Shown one piece after another: positions 37,204 to 49,607 of a DNA stretch of 64,000 nt. The translations under genes were made by a program, and so were the position numbers. The stretch spans positions 27,188,106 to 27,252,105 of the forward strand of contig NC_034014.1 of assembly GCF_000346465.2 (NCBI RefSeq), in the 5' to 3' direction. The stretch's first letter is position 1. Every line of letters starts with the position of its first letter. This DNA is from Prunus persica (lineage: Eukaryota; Streptophyta; Magnoliopsida; Rosales; Rosaceae). The notes under the pieces were generated by a model. The model was not told where the DNA came from, searched no databases, and saw only the letters and a program-made list of their open reading frames with translations.

Positions 37204-39293
37204 TCATTGCACACGCCTAACAAGGAGTTTGATTCCATGTTGAGGCAGCAGCAAAATTTTGTAAACAGGGCAATGTTGATAATTTGGAGAAAGGGAAAAT
37301 GAGAACTTGGACAGAATGAGGGAGAGCACTATCTTCAGCTGCAGCATGGCAAATGTCTGGCCCATGCACAATCGGCTCCCATAACCAAATGGCATGTATG
37401 CTTGGGGATACTTGCACGATTCGGATACCCCATTTTCAAACCTCTCTGGCTTAAACTCATCAGCATCTGAACCCCAATTTTCGGGGTCACGGTGCAGTGC
37501 TGGAATGAATGTCCATATGTGGATGCCTTCTGGCACATCTAAGTCCCCCAACTTCATGTTTGTAAGAGCTTCCCTAGCCATTATGACTCCCGGTCCATAA
37601 AGCCGCAGGCTCTCTTGAATCACCATTGTCAGCTGCATGTACATATAGATAAGCAACAATTTTGAAGATTTATCAAACACTCGACAATAAATATTACCGT
37701 TTTCAATTTGCGTAAGGTGTCCATGTCTTGCAGGCAATGATGCAGTTGATCATCATCCCCACAGACCTCAAAAATCTCAGCACGAACACGATCTTGCCAT
37801 TCGGGTTGTAATGCCAATAGCATCAAGGTCCAGGATGCTGCAAGAGCAGTGGTCTCAGATCCTGCAAAGTAGATAGTTCTGCAATTGTCCAGAATAAATT
37901 GGTCTGTTTTGTGGCTAGGCATTTCAGTGCTAGAAGCAGCACTTTCAAGTATCATTTGTAATAAGTCCTTTTCTGATGTGCCACACGATTGGCTTTCAGC
38001 CTGACGATCCCTCACTAATTTGAGCAACAAAGCGTCCACCTCTTTCTTTAAACTCCTTACCTTCTTGTCATTTTCTGTGGGAAGGAATCTGCAGGATTTG
38101 AACACATGGTAAAAAAACAATATAAAAAAAAGATATAAAAAAAAAGTGCTAAAGTTACTGACAGAAGAACAAACCAACCTAAAATTGAGAAAGCCAAAGA
38201 GCAAACTTGGATGGGACAAGGTGTCCTGGAGGGTAGCAATCTTTGCAAAAATCTGGTTGCCTTGGGAGTAAGAGCTGCCAAAACAAGCTCTTGATATGAT
38301 ATCAGCAGAGAGGCTTTTCAAATCCTCATCAATTGTTATGTCCACAATGCCCTCCTCACTTTCTAGTATACGGCTCTCCCATGTCTTAATTATTGCCTTT
38401 GTAGATTCCTCCATCAGACCCACCATGCCCTACAATTCTTCACCATTTCAATCACCACATGCTTGATTTTAAAATTTTAAAATAAAAGAAAAGGACTTTA
38501 GAAAATATAGATAAAAGGGTATTCTCTAATATACCTTAACCTTGTCGAGGAAGAATTCAGGAGCAATGATTTTCTTCTGGTATGCCCATTCTTCTCCGTT
38601 GGCCCGGATAACGCTGTCACCTAGCAATGGCTGCATTGGCTTACTCAGATATGTAGGTCTGCCCAAATCCAAGGAGTTGTGCAGTTTCAGCTCCCTTAAC
38701 AACTTGGGATCGCCCACATACAAGTGTTGCTTGCTCCCTGTTGAGTACATGTACACTTGACCTGCATAAATATTTTCATCAAACACTTGTAACTTTTCTC
38801 TGTCATTTTGATCCAAAATTCCCATATTCTAAATTATACACGAGCGAGTGACGCTAGCACATTTCTTAACTGAACACATTATGTCGCAATTGACGTGTCT
38901 ATCAAGAGTTGGAAAGCCACATGCTACATAATATGTGACCAAGAGGAAATATTTCTCCTCAAACTATGCAAATTTACTAAACTTCATACCATACTGCTGC
39001 TCCCATTGCTGAAGATAAGGAAAGAATGAGGGAACCCAGTTGTGCTGCACTCGTTTAACACCAGATGGTTTCTGATTGATGTTGATATTGCTGGATTGAA
39101 TCTTCTTCATCTCTGAAACATTACCAAAAATGAAGGAAGGTGCTGGCCCTCTGATGCCTTGCCTCCAAAGCGCTGATCGAATCCTTGCAGGCTTCAGCCA
39201 CATCTCCTTAACCAATCGCATTAAGACACTGATTATACCAATCAACACAAGTGACCAGCATATCATTGCCACCTGAAAACCCTCCTCAGTCAT
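37204..39293 (-). CDS. CYP714: Cytochrome P450, CYP714 family, copy 1
   Basis: A haem-thiolate monooxygenase of 533 residues, ER-anchored by an N-terminal helix ([20 protein letters not shown]). Exons: 39293-38990, 38761-38535, 38429-38179, 38088-37698, 37632-37204. Landmarks: proline-type hinge after the anchor ([12 protein letters not shown]), I-helix oxygen-binding AGSETT at 336-341, ExxR as ESLR at 398-401, PERF region (FKPERFENG), and the haem loop [12 protein letters not shown] with Cys480 as axial ligand. Family knowledge: CYP714 enzymes oxidise gibberellins (EUI, CYP714A/B/D) or, in some CYP714E members, triterpenes; which applies here cannot be told from sequence alone. It is in tandem with copy 2, same strand, with ~870 bp between coding regions. 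No frameshift or missing key residue. Confidence 0.92.
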
Positions 39294-40162
39294 CTCTCTC
39301 TGTTTATGAGAAGAGAAGATGGTTGTGTTTCAAGTTTCAACTGCACTGTGCCATTAATATGCTTTTCCACAGTCCGCACTGTGCCATTAATATGCTTTTC
39401 CACAGTCCGCACTGTGCCATTAATATGCTTTTTTTGTTGTTGAAAAAGAACAAAACTACAACATCAACAGTCTGCACCTATCTTGTACTGGTCACTGATT
39501 TTTCATTTTTAATTGTGTTTGATTAAATCAATGTTAGATGACGAACATGTTTTTGTTTGGTACAAGGAAGGCCAATGGGGAGGGGATATATTCAAACTCT
39601 TTAAGTAGAATCTTTGTTTTTTTCGTTGTTCTTTTGCGGGTTTTTTTGTTTCTTGCCTGAGTGAGAATATATTCGTTCTTGAAGACAGACACTCGGATGG
39701 AATCTAGCCTGGTTTTTCCAAGAAAATAAGTGGATCGTTGATTTGTGAGTTGCTGTTGCAAAGTTTTACGTCAATTATGTTGCCTTCCTTCCATACAATA
39801 ATACTATTTGGCCGGCGTGAGTAAATCAAGCATCTAGAATTAAAATTCAATATAACATGTGGTTCAATGAAAATGAAGCTTTATATAATGGGCACAGTGG
39901 TGGTGGATTCCCCCTTTCCCATGGCACCCAAATCGAATCCAGTAGGGTTTCTTTCCTCTAATGTAACCCAAAAAAAAAAAGTTTTATATAGTGGCATTTG
40001 CAGTCTGAAATATTAAGATATAAGATGGATAATTCTGTGATTAACATTATATCTATCACATTTGTTGATCAGATTGTACGGTAAACATGGTTTTACAAAT
40101 AGGGTCTGTCTATTTACAAATGGTTTTATTGTACCCTTAAACCAGCTCTAGCTGCCTTCAAA
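39294..40162. other. Intergenic DNA between the two CYP714 genes
   Basis: Holds the promoter and leader of copy 1 with a 33-bp repeat at 39344-39434, and the 3' flank of copy 2. No other gene seen. Confidence 0.6.
39344..39434. repeat. 33-bp tandem repeat, about 2.7 near-perfect copies
   Basis: Units start at 39344, 39377 and 39410 with CACTGTGCCATTAATATGCT; the first two are followed by TTTCCACAGTCCG. At each junction CACAGT-CCGC-ACTGTG can form a 6-bp hairpin stem. The array starts 51 bases before the start codon of CYP714 copy 1, in its leader or core promoter. Copies are almost identical, so it is young. Confidence 0.95.
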
Positions 40163-42572
40163 TCACTGCACACGCCTAACAAGGAGTCTGATTCCATGTT
40201 TCGGCAACAACAGCATTTTATAAACGGGGGAGTGTTGATAATTTGGAGAAAGGGAGAATGAGAACTTGGACAGAATGAGAGGAAGCACTATCTTGAGCTG
40301 CACCATGCTAAAAGTCTGCCCTATACACGATCGGCTCCCATGACCAAATGGCACGTATGCTTGTGGATACTTGCATGCCTCAGACACCCCATTTGCAAAC
40401 CTCTCTGGCTTGAACTCATTAGCATCCGGACCCCAATTTTCGGGGTCACGGTGCAGTGTTGGTATGAGCGTCCATATGTGGACGCCTTCCGGCACGGTAA
40501 AGTCCCCCAACTTCATTTTTGCTAGAGCTTCCCTTGCCAATATGACTCCAGGTCCATACAGCCGCAGGCTCTCTTGAATCACCATTGTCAGCTGCATATA
40601 CATGCATATATATAAACACTGTGCGCAACGACTTTGAAAATTTATCAAACACTTAATAACAATGTCTTTCAAGTACCGTTTTCAACTTGTTCAGTTTGTC
40701 CATGTCTTTCAAGCATTGACGCAGTTGATCATCATCGACCCCGCAGACCTCAGCAATCTCGACACGAACACGTTCTTGCCATTCTGGGTGCAATGCCAAG
40801 AGCATCAGTGTCCAGGATGCTGTCAGAGCTGTGGTCTCAGATCCTGCGAAGTAGATGCTTCTACAATTATCCAGAATGAATTGGTCTGTTTTGTGCATAT
40901 ATTGTTGAGGCTTGTCAGTGCTGTTATTAGCAGCACTTTGGAGTATCATTTGTAATAGGTCCTTTTCTGACGTGCCTCCCGATTGGCTTTCCTTTTGGCG
41001 ATCTCTCACTAATTTGAGTAACAAAGCATCCACCTCTTTTCTCAAACTCTTAATCTTCTTCTCACTCTCTGTGGGAAATAAACTGCATATATATAGCCGC
41101 ATGTCAAACTTAATTTATTTTGATTGGACAAGACGTCCAAAGAGCAAAAACAAAAGCACTCAAGAGAAAAGCAAAACATGAAAACGAACCTAAAATTGAG
41201 AAAGCCAAAGAGCAAACTTGGATTAGACAAGGCCTCCTGGAGGATAGCAATCTTTGCAAAAATCTGGTTGCCTTGGGAGTAAGAGCTACCAAAACAAGCT
41301 CTTGAGATTATATCAGCAGAGAGGGTCTTCAACTCCTCATCAACTTTTATGTCCACAACACCTCCCTCACTTTCAACTACACGGCTCTCCCATGTCTTAA
41401 TAAAAGCCACAGCAGATTCCTCCATCAGACATACCATACCCTATATGTAACACGTGATGAGAGAGAGAGATACGTACGTAATTATATACAATTGGATATG
41501 GAATAAGGATTGATTGACTACATATTACCTTAACCTTGTTGAGGAAGAATTCAGGAGCAATGACTTTCTTCTGGTAGGCAAAATCTTGTCCGTTGGCTCG
41601 AATAATGCTGTCACCTATCAAGGGCTGGAATGGCTTGCTCAAATATCTAGGTACACCCAAATCCATGTAGTTTTGCAATTTAAGTTCCTTTAACAGCTTG
41701 GGATCGCTCACATACAGGTGCTGTTTGCTCCCTGTTGCGTACACGTACACTGGACCTGCGTACACTTTCCTTCATCAAACTTGGTAACTTGGTCCTCAAT
41801 AAATTTGGCCCTAAGTCCCAGGTTCTTCATCATAGTTTATTAGTAAGTTGTATATGCAGTATAATAATCATGGTACTTTTGTAGGATCAAATAATTTATA
41901 GATGTCGGGTGACAGTGTTGAGTAACAGAACAATCCAGTTAAAAGATAACATATGTTAAAACCTGATTATACTTTTTTAAAACTTAATCATATGTCAACT
42001 TTTACTTCGATTGCAACCCTGTCACATGGTAGGGACATCCCTACACAAGTTTTTCTGTCATTATAATGGCGTGACAAATAAAATCCCATCCTAAACTACA
42101 CATATAACATAGTTATTAACGTGTAGTAGCTCTAGCATTACCCTAATAACAATAAGGACTAAGTTATTAATGGTTCGACATCGATATATGATCCACAATA
42201 TTGACTAGTAAATTAATATAGTAAATCTACCTACCATATTACTCAATCGATCGTCTAGTAACTATTGTACAAATTTAATTTCATATACCATACAGCTGCT
42301 CCCATCGTTGAAGATATGGGAAGATGGAGGGAACCCAGTTGTGGTGCACATGATTAGCATCAGAAGGTTTCTGATTGCTGGACTGGATCTTCTGCATCTC
42401 TGGAACGTTCCCGGCAATGAAGGAAGGTGGCGGCCCTCGGATGCCTTGCTTCCGAAGCACAGATCGAATCCTTGCAGGCTTCAGCCACATCTCCTTCATC
42501 AATCGAAACAAAACTCTCAAAACACCAATCAACATAACTGACCAACATATCAAGGCCACCTGCAGACCCTCA

Positions 42573-42577
<5 letters not shown>
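40163..42577 (-). CDS. CYP714: Cytochrome P450, CYP714 family, copy 2
   Basis: Tandem partner of the P450 at 37204-39293, also 533 residues. Exons: 42577-42289, 41755-41529, 41440-41190, 41082-40677, 40591-40163. Exons 2, 3 and 5 have exactly the same lengths as in copy 1 (227, 251, 429). Exon 1 is 15 bases shorter and exon 4 is 15 bases longer. The N-terminal anchor ([19 protein letters not shown]), AGSETT at 335-340, ESLR at 398-401 and the haem loop [12 protein letters not shown] with Cys480 are all intact. A CT repeat touches the start codon. Likely substrates are as for CYP714 in general (gibberellin or terpenoid); differences between the copies, such as in the exon 3-4 junction region, could mark divergence. 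No break seen. Confidence 0.92.

Positions 42578-42613
<36 letters not shown>
42577..42613. repeat. (CT)n microsatellite abutting the CYP714 copy 2 start codon
   Basis: A run of about 18 TC units begins at the first base of the start codon's complement (42577). On the coding strand the leader is therefore GA-rich right up to ATG. Copy 1 has only a four-unit remnant at the same place. Confidence 0.95.
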
Positions 42614-42616
<3 letters not shown>

Positions 42617-43460
42617 AGACAAGCTATCTTTCTATTACAAGGGCATCTTCACCTGCTGAGCTCTATAATAGAAAATTTATAGCTGCACTGCGACTCTGAG
42701 AGTGATATGGCAGGCGGACAAAAGTACCCTTTTGAATAATAATAATTATCTATGCTGCCATTAAACTTAAAGTTATGGCCATTGCACTAAACCTTGAGCT
42801 AAACCTTAATTAATCATTAATAAGGAGAGGTTAGCAGCTCATTGGCCGCTAATAATATTTAATGTAGTGTCCAGTCAATGTGTAATTTCTGGATAACCTT
42901 GGAAAAGGGTGAGTTTATTTAAGGTAATAGCATTTGATTGTATTTTAAATTTTTATAAAATTTGATTATAAAAATATATTAATTCCTTTTTTTAAAATAT
43001 AAATAAGACACAATCATTTATATAATTCAATAGCTAGTCTCTAAATTTTTATTTATTTGTGGAATTTTGAAAGAAGAATATTGATACTATGTAGCTCGCA
43101 ATCTGGTGCGTTACTTTTGTTTGATCTACGACCCAAAATTGATGGCCAAACTGTCAAAGAAAATAAAATTATGATACCATTATCATCATATACAGTGAGA
43201 CAGTTGAGCTGTCAAGTTTTTTTCCTTGTTAATTAAATTAATATTCTGAGTTGTTATCCACTAATTATCAATTTAATGATACTTTTCTTTTTGATGTTGA
43301 AAGATCTGTTATCTTTCATTTTCCCGTCATTGATATTATTATTCTACGGTTGGTTATCGTGGTATCAAAACATATTCAATTGTACTTGAAGTGCAAACCA
43401 ACACTAAAAATCAAAACTTTGAACGTGCATATACGTTAAAAGCTAATTAATTAATTAAAA
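42578..43460. other. Promoter of CYP714 copy 2 and 3' flank of the MAKR gene
   Basis: AT-rich DNA after the CT repeat. No further coding sequence seen. Confidence 0.5.
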
Positions 43461-45051
43461 TCAGGCCGACGTGGGTGGTTGCTCAAATGAAGTTTTACAG
43501 TGGGCAATTGCAGCCTGAATTGAGGTCTCTCTTGCATACACGTACACTTTATTTCTCTCATCACTCGCAAACCCTTTGTGAATCGGCGACGACTTGATCG
43601 AACTCGGGCAGCTTCTCGTTCTTCTATCTTTTCGACCAATGCCTGTGCTCATACTATTTCCTATGGCTTCCAAAACCCCTCTAACTGCGCCCAAGTTTAT
43701 TTCCAAAACCCTCGAATATTTCTCCTCACCTTCTCCTTCTTCTGAATCCTTGCGCTTCCCTTGTTTCTTCTGCGCCAACCATTTGTCCAGAGGCTTCAGA
43801 ACACTCTTTTTTGATTTTGTCTTCTTCTTGCTTCGACCGGGATCGCAGGCAACTTGGCGGGGCTTCACAATTGAGGCTACCAGGGCTCCCAAATTCATGG
43901 CTCGAAACTTGAACAGCAGCTTCATTATGCCACCGTTTATGGAGCTTCTCATGTTCGTTGTTTTCCTTGATTAATTGATGCAAGCAACACATGCCACATG
44001 GTAATTAGTAAGCTTCATATCACTTGTCACGTTATTATTATTATTTTAAGGTTTTATATTAGCGATATTAGAGTAGGAGGGATTCGAATACAAGACATCG
44101 AATACAAGATAATTCCTTTAACAGCTCTTAAAAGAGCACCTACAGATTTTTTAGTAATACGATATTCTAAATTATAATAAACAGGGCAAGAGATTCAAAC
44201 TTGAATGCAAACGAACGGACACGTTATACTTTTATACATTATTTGTCACATCACAAAGGAGAATCTTTATTTAAAAAAGAAAAAAAAGTGGATCTACTTT
44301 TATGAGGATGTAATGAAATATTATAAACAGTTAATTAATCAGTACATAATCTAATGGGTTAAAACGTTTTCCAAATAAAACAAATTAATGATTCTACGCG
44401 TATTATAGTTTTGGATTCACATGATAAATTTCAATAAAGGTTTCTAACTTCCAATATAAAATTGGCTTGTTTCAGTATATACCTGCTACGTGCCACGTCA
44501 GCATTGTCCGCGTGGATAGAAAATTCCGACGATGACCGGAGACCAAGGAGCAACGTGTTGACTGCAGGCAATCTCCCTCTTTTAGTGGGGGTGCTTCTTT
44601 GCAGCATGGAAGAGTCTTGATCAGATCCCTCTTTCCGAGCCCCACAACTGCTTTCCGTGGACGAAGAGCTCAAAGTGCACGACGCTGAAGATGATGTCGT
44701 CTCGTTTACTGGTTGGTCGTTAGGAGGATCAGAGATGTTTTGGTGGGTGTGGGTGGAGAGCTCCGGGAGAAGGCTAGATGAAAAAGATAAACGCAAGTAA
44801 TCTACATGGTCTAAGCCTCCAACACGATCATCGTCATCTCGATCACAACTTGGTTTAGGATGATCATGGTGATCAAGGACTATTTCGATGTATGATCCAT
44901 CATCACTCGTGCCATCAGCATCATCGCCATCTTCGTCTTCATCGGTGAAATGAGAAAGAGAGGAGAAGTTCAAATCTGACTCGGAGCAGCTGAAGGAGAA
45001 GCTTCCTCCATGGCTCAGATCTCGCAGATCAGAACAACTCATACTTTCCAT
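43461..45051 (-). CDS. MAKR: Probable membrane-associated kinase regulator (MAKR family)
   Basis: 357 residues from two exons, 45051-44483 and 43965-43461, across a 517-bp intron. Family knowledge: MAKR proteins are BKI1 relatives that bind the plasma membrane and modulate receptor-like kinases. The N-terminal half is Ser- and acid-rich with a YIEIVLD motif typical of the family and many Ser/Thr sites. After the junction a basic stretch (RSKKKTKSKKSVLKPLDKWL) could bind membrane lipid. Near the end is TRSCPSSIKSSPIHKG, and then SIQAAIAHCKTSF, the conserved C-terminal kinase-interacting segment. A TATATATA stretch near 45146-45158 may be the TATA region. I am fairly sure of the family but not of the subgroup (MAKR5/6-like is a guess). 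Confidence 0.78.
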
Positions 45052-46747
45052 GGCATGTAGCGACTATATGCTATATTTCCAGCATGCACACGCTATATAC
45101 GAATTAATAAAAAAAAACTATAAAATGGAAAGTTGGAACACAGATTATATATATATATGGAAGAATAAGATCTGCGAAGAGATGTATGGAGATAGATATG
45201 GCTATATGTTGCATGTGCATGGCCAAGCCAGACAGAAATTAATGAAAGGGAGGAGATTGGAAAGTCTCATGGAGTAAAAAGCTTTGGTCCAAGTAAGACA
45301 CTAGCTAGGCGGTCACATTTTATAGCTAGGACATCAAAGTGGACCGTATTTTTTTTTTAATGTTTGAAAATTCAAATCCATGCACATATATACAAACGTG
45401 GTCCAAAGTTGATTTGGGTTGCTTGTGAAGCGATCAGAATCTGACGAATCAAATCCCAGAACTCATGCAAGTTTTATCTCTAGCCCTTGAATTGCTCTTC
45501 AAGATTTTAACGTTGTTGTTTGTTAGTCAAATGAAGGACATAAGAAGAAACCCATTGGCATATGATGAGAAGCTTATAATCTTGGGTATCTAAAAGCTTA
45601 TGCAATTTCCGCAATTTGAGCCAACCCCATTCTTTGAGGCCATGGCCCCCAAAGGACCCCAAAATATTGTATGAATTTGTATTTTGCTTACATTTGTCGC
45701 CCTATATCAAGTGTATTTTGCTTACAATAATGATGAAAGGCGCTTTTCAACTACAAATTTGTAATTAGTCACCTAATCTAATTAATAACTAATCAAGTTA
45801 ATCAGCCCCTTGATTTCGGGATTTATGAGCTATATATGTTGAGAACAAATTTCAGAGTCTGCCAATTGGCCTGCAATCTTCATCAATCCGATTTGTTATT
45901 ACGTTCCTTAAAGTATAAAGGTTGTGATTGTAGACATAAGCTGGGCTAAATTTGAATTCCCTTCTCGTAGTTTAGACTAAATTTTAAAATAAATTATCAT
46001 TTGTATAAAAATAATAATAATAAGGCACAAGAGACATTCCATTGCAGTGAGCAAAAATTCAGGAAAAATAATGAGATGGTATATTTCGTTGGCGTCAGCA
46101 AGATGTTTGACAAGTCACAAAAGTAACAAAGGGAATTACCGATCGAAATGAATCGTAGTCAAGAGTCAAGACTACCGTGGGGGGCATGCCAGTAGATTTG
46201 AAATATTCAATTTTTAGTGATTAGACGACTTTTCATGTCATTTGGAAGTTTCCTTTGCATTCATATAAAAAGCAAAATGAATTATTAAAGTGCCAACTAA
46301 TCTTTTTGACTTGTTTTTTTAATCATTTTGAAAAATAAATAATAATTTTATTCGTTCACAAATAAAATTCAAAAACTCATCCGTCATTTAGACCACCTGT
46401 GATATATACGCATGTGTCCTTGAAAAGCATACATGAAGGTCGAAGTCTTCGTTCCTTAATTATAATCTACTCAGCCTTTTCACTTAATTTGAGATTAATT
46501 ATTCAAACGCCGGCGTTTTATGATATGAACAACTGACTTTGAAATAATTTGCATACCCAAGATTTATTGATCCATTTGATTAATGAGAGACACCATAATA
46601 AACACAACCAAAGCTTTATCATTATCAATCAAAGGCAATATGATCTAGACATGATCGAGCCACGTAAGTACGTAGGGTCCATAATTAAGCATGCATGCAT
46701 GTGCAGATATATACCGTCGGTGGGTCGAATCACATTTGATCATGAAT
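45052..46747. other. MAKR promoter and intergenic DNA
   Basis: AT-rich. The segment near 45950-46010 belongs to a small dispersed repeat also seen near 10120 and 52945. The part nearest 46748 is the 3' UTR of the calmodulin-like gene. No other gene seen. Confidence 0.5.
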
Positions 46748-47371
46748 TTACGAGGAGGGAACCAGAACAGTGGTGCGCATCATGTCCTTGAACTCGAACA
46801 AGTCAACGAGGCCATCGTGGTTGCGGTCAACGGAGGTGATCATCTGCTGAACTCTATCAATCTCATTGCCTTCCTGGAACCCTAGCTTGGCAAGCACCAC
46901 CTGCAACTCCTTGGCGGAGATGAACCCATCTCCGTCCTCGTCAAACACCTTGAACGCCTCCGAAAGATCCAACTCCTCCTGGGACATCTTCCTCTTTCCT
47001 TCGCATTCTGCCGCATAAGCAATGACAGACTCTTCTTCGTCGTCGTAGGCGAAGTAGGTGTCGGAGAGGGACTGGTGGAGGGAGAGGAAGTCGTCGAAGT
47101 TGAGGCCGTCGTTGGAGGGTTGGATGAAGGATTTGATAGTGGAATGGAGGTCGGAGATTTCGACATCAAGGCCGAGGAGAGCGAGGGCTTGGCCGATCTC
47201 GGGGACGCTGATGAGCCCGTCTTGGTTTTGGTCGAACACGTCGAAGATGCGGCGGAGGCGGAGGGAGTTTAGGCTGGCGGACCGAAGCCGAAACGACGAC
47301 TTCGATGACGGCCTCTTGCTAAGGGCGGCACCAGTCGGCCGTGCAGCAGAAGACGCGGCTGCTAATTCCAT
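46748..47371 (-). CDS. CML42: Calmodulin-like protein, CML42 type
   Basis: An EF-hand calcium sensor of 207 residues, intronless like most CML genes. The N-terminus is Ala/Ser-rich with a FRLRSASLNSLRLRRIF motif typical of the CML42/43 group. EF1 loop at 47-58 (DQNQDGLISVPE), EF3 at 144-155 (DEDGDGFISAKE) and EF4 at 182-193 (DRNHDGLVDLFE) have the 1-3-5-12 ligands. The second site (QPSNDGLNFDDF, ~85-96) lacks the usual first aspartate and probably binds no calcium. The C-terminus MMRTTVLVPSS matches the group. Members respond to calcium signals in defence and trichome development in Arabidopsis; the role here is inferred. The GC-rich reading frame stands out from its AT-rich surroundings. Confidence 0.9.
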   Translation of the reverse strand: MELAAASSAARPTGAALSKRPSSKSSFRLRSASLNSLRLRRIFDVFDQNQDGLISVPEIGQALALLGLDVEISDLHSTIKSFIQPSNDGLNFDDFLSLHQSLSDTYFAYDDEEESVIAYAAECEGKRKMSQEELDLSEAFKVFDEDGDGFISAKELQVVLAKLGFQEGNEIDRVQQMITSVDRNHDGLVDLFEFKDMMRTTVLVPSS

Positions 47372-49607
47372 GATGATAATTAATTTAATGACTGATTTAT
47401 TTATGTATAAATCAGTGGGGGGGATGAAGAAGAGGATGGAGTCATGGAGAGCAGAAAACAGGAGATGTTTTGTTTTGGTCTGCTCTTGCTTTGGGTGTTG
47501 TTATAACTTATAACAAGGGAGGGTGCGCGTTTGGTGGGGCGTTGAAAGTCTGTCGTTATTAATTTCCTGTTAATTTGTTAATCTGTTAGTTTAAATTAGT
47601 TCTAAAAAATTGATTTTGCATTTGCCCGTTGTCTGCATTTCCAACGGCGTAACTAATACTCCAACTACAAGTCAGTCGTCGTTGACCCAACAAAAACAAA
47701 ATCATTACGAATAAATAATGGGTTAATAAAAAAGAGTCGGTGGAATAGGAGGTATCGTGGAATTTGGATTTATGAAAGGGTATGATCTGTCTGAGTTCCG
47801 TCTATTGGCCCACTTTGGGACACGTGCGATAGGACCCGTACCCATGCCTACACCTCACACGCTCTGCCATTCGTTTTCAGGCGGTGCATCGTTGACTCAC
47901 TGGTTCTACTTTTTCTTTTACAGTTGAGTTAATCATCTTTTAATCACAAAACAATCTCCCATCCTTTTCATGTGTATGTTGTGTGTTAACATAATGCCGC
48001 TAGCTTAGCTAGTTAGTTAATATAATATTACATATGAATTATAAATTAATATTCTTCGAATAATACTGTTAATGTCTTAATTGATTTCTCGATGAGGTGC
48101 GACTATCATATTAAAAAGTTCTTCAAAATAAAAGCATACGAAACGTGTGCAGTATTATCAAGTTTGTGTAGTATCAATACTGTTTCCAAATATGTCTTAT
48201 CTTATATTGGTAACGTAACAATGGAGCAATTTAAACCTCATGATAAGTTTGAGGAAAAAGCTAAATTAAGGAAAGATTGCTCCCCATATGGTAAGGTTTA
48301 ATTTTCTTTCCTTATTAATATTTCTAAAAATTCCCACATTACCATTTGTGTATTTATTCCATCTAAAACATATTTCGCGCCATATTTTTCCCTCCAAAAC
48401 ATAGTTCCCTCCATATTTTTGCCTCCAAAAAAAATATTTTCCTTATGTATTTCCCTCCAATAATTATTTCCATTTATATTAATTTTCTTTCCAAAACAGA
48501 GTAATTATAGATGAAGTACACATTTTTTTTATGAGAATGAAGTGCATTATGATGCATAAAACAACTCTAATAATGTTGAAAATCCAATTATATCTACATC
48601 AAACTTGAACAAAGAGAAATTAAAATAAAAAGGGAATTGATGGAAGTAGGGAGTGTAATTAGTTTTTTTTAATGCATTTTTAGGAGTTTAATGTTTATTA
48701 AATTATTATTAGAATTTTGGGAGGAATATTAAACGAGTGGGTTGCGCAAACCGCCAAAAAGCAAAAAAAGGAGGTGAGTTGCGGAGAAAGTGGGTCCAGA
48801 AATCCGCATGAGGAGCACTCAGATCTATTAAACTGGAGCCAAACTCAAAAGCAAAAGACAGCGACTGAGTTAAAGTTTATTTACAAACACTATTTTGCAG
48901 CTTTACAAAGTAACTTCTCTTTCTCTCTAACCCCATTCACTTTCCAACTCCTTCGGCTTGCGGCTGCTTCAACTGTTCTTCAACTCTGCTCTCACTCAGG
49001 TACTCAAGGTCTCCAGCTTTTCCGTCTCAAGCTCTTTCTGCTTTTGCTGTTATGGGTTCTTCTTTGTTTGCTCTCTGAGATCGATTTCTTAGATTATCTG
49101 TTCATTTCCGTTGTTTTAGGGTTTTGAATCAGGTTTCCCCTGCTCCCTTTTGCTGTGAGAATTAAAATCCTTAACTTTTATGATGAGTTTAATTCAAAGT
49201 TCGAATCTTTTGTTGTCATGTAGGTAGTTATTGTTATATCTCATCTTCGGGGCATCTGGGTTATCTATTTAGATTTGCTTCTTTATTATTTGTCTTGTTT
49301 TCTATTTTGATTTTCCTTTCCACCCCAAGCCCTTTTTTTGTCTCTTTCGATTTCTGTTAATTTTCAACCAAATTTTCATGCAGGTTCAACTATCTCACAT
49401 GGGTTTTATCTGAATTTAATTTCTGTTTTCAGTATCTACTTAAAATAATGATTTGCTGCCAAATTATACTTTTACTGATCAAGTTCCCATCTTCAGCTGC
49501 TATTTTTTCCCTGTATTTCAATTATGATTACAACTATATGAGATAATGCTTGTTCTGCCAAATTATTCTTTTACTAATCAAGTTCTTCTTCAGCTGTTAC
49601 CCTCACC
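47372..49607. other. Promoter regions between CML42-like gene and the 244-residue gene
   Basis: Divergent promoters. Region 48330-48480 has loosely repeated CCCTCCAAAAcATA-like words. A leader exon of the following gene probably ends CACTCAG|GTACTC at 48999, with the intron at 49000-49593 (CTTCTTCAG acceptor). The plus-strand ORF at 48717-49127 crosses that splice site and is probably leader sequence. Confidence 0.5.

Noticed and set aside
43594..43974. 126-codon plus-strand ORF
   Set aside because: Antisense to the second exon of the MAKR-like gene; no independent start context.
48717..49127. 136-codon plus-strand ORF
   Set aside because: Crosses a good splice donor at 49000 and reads as leader sequence of the 244-residue gene.
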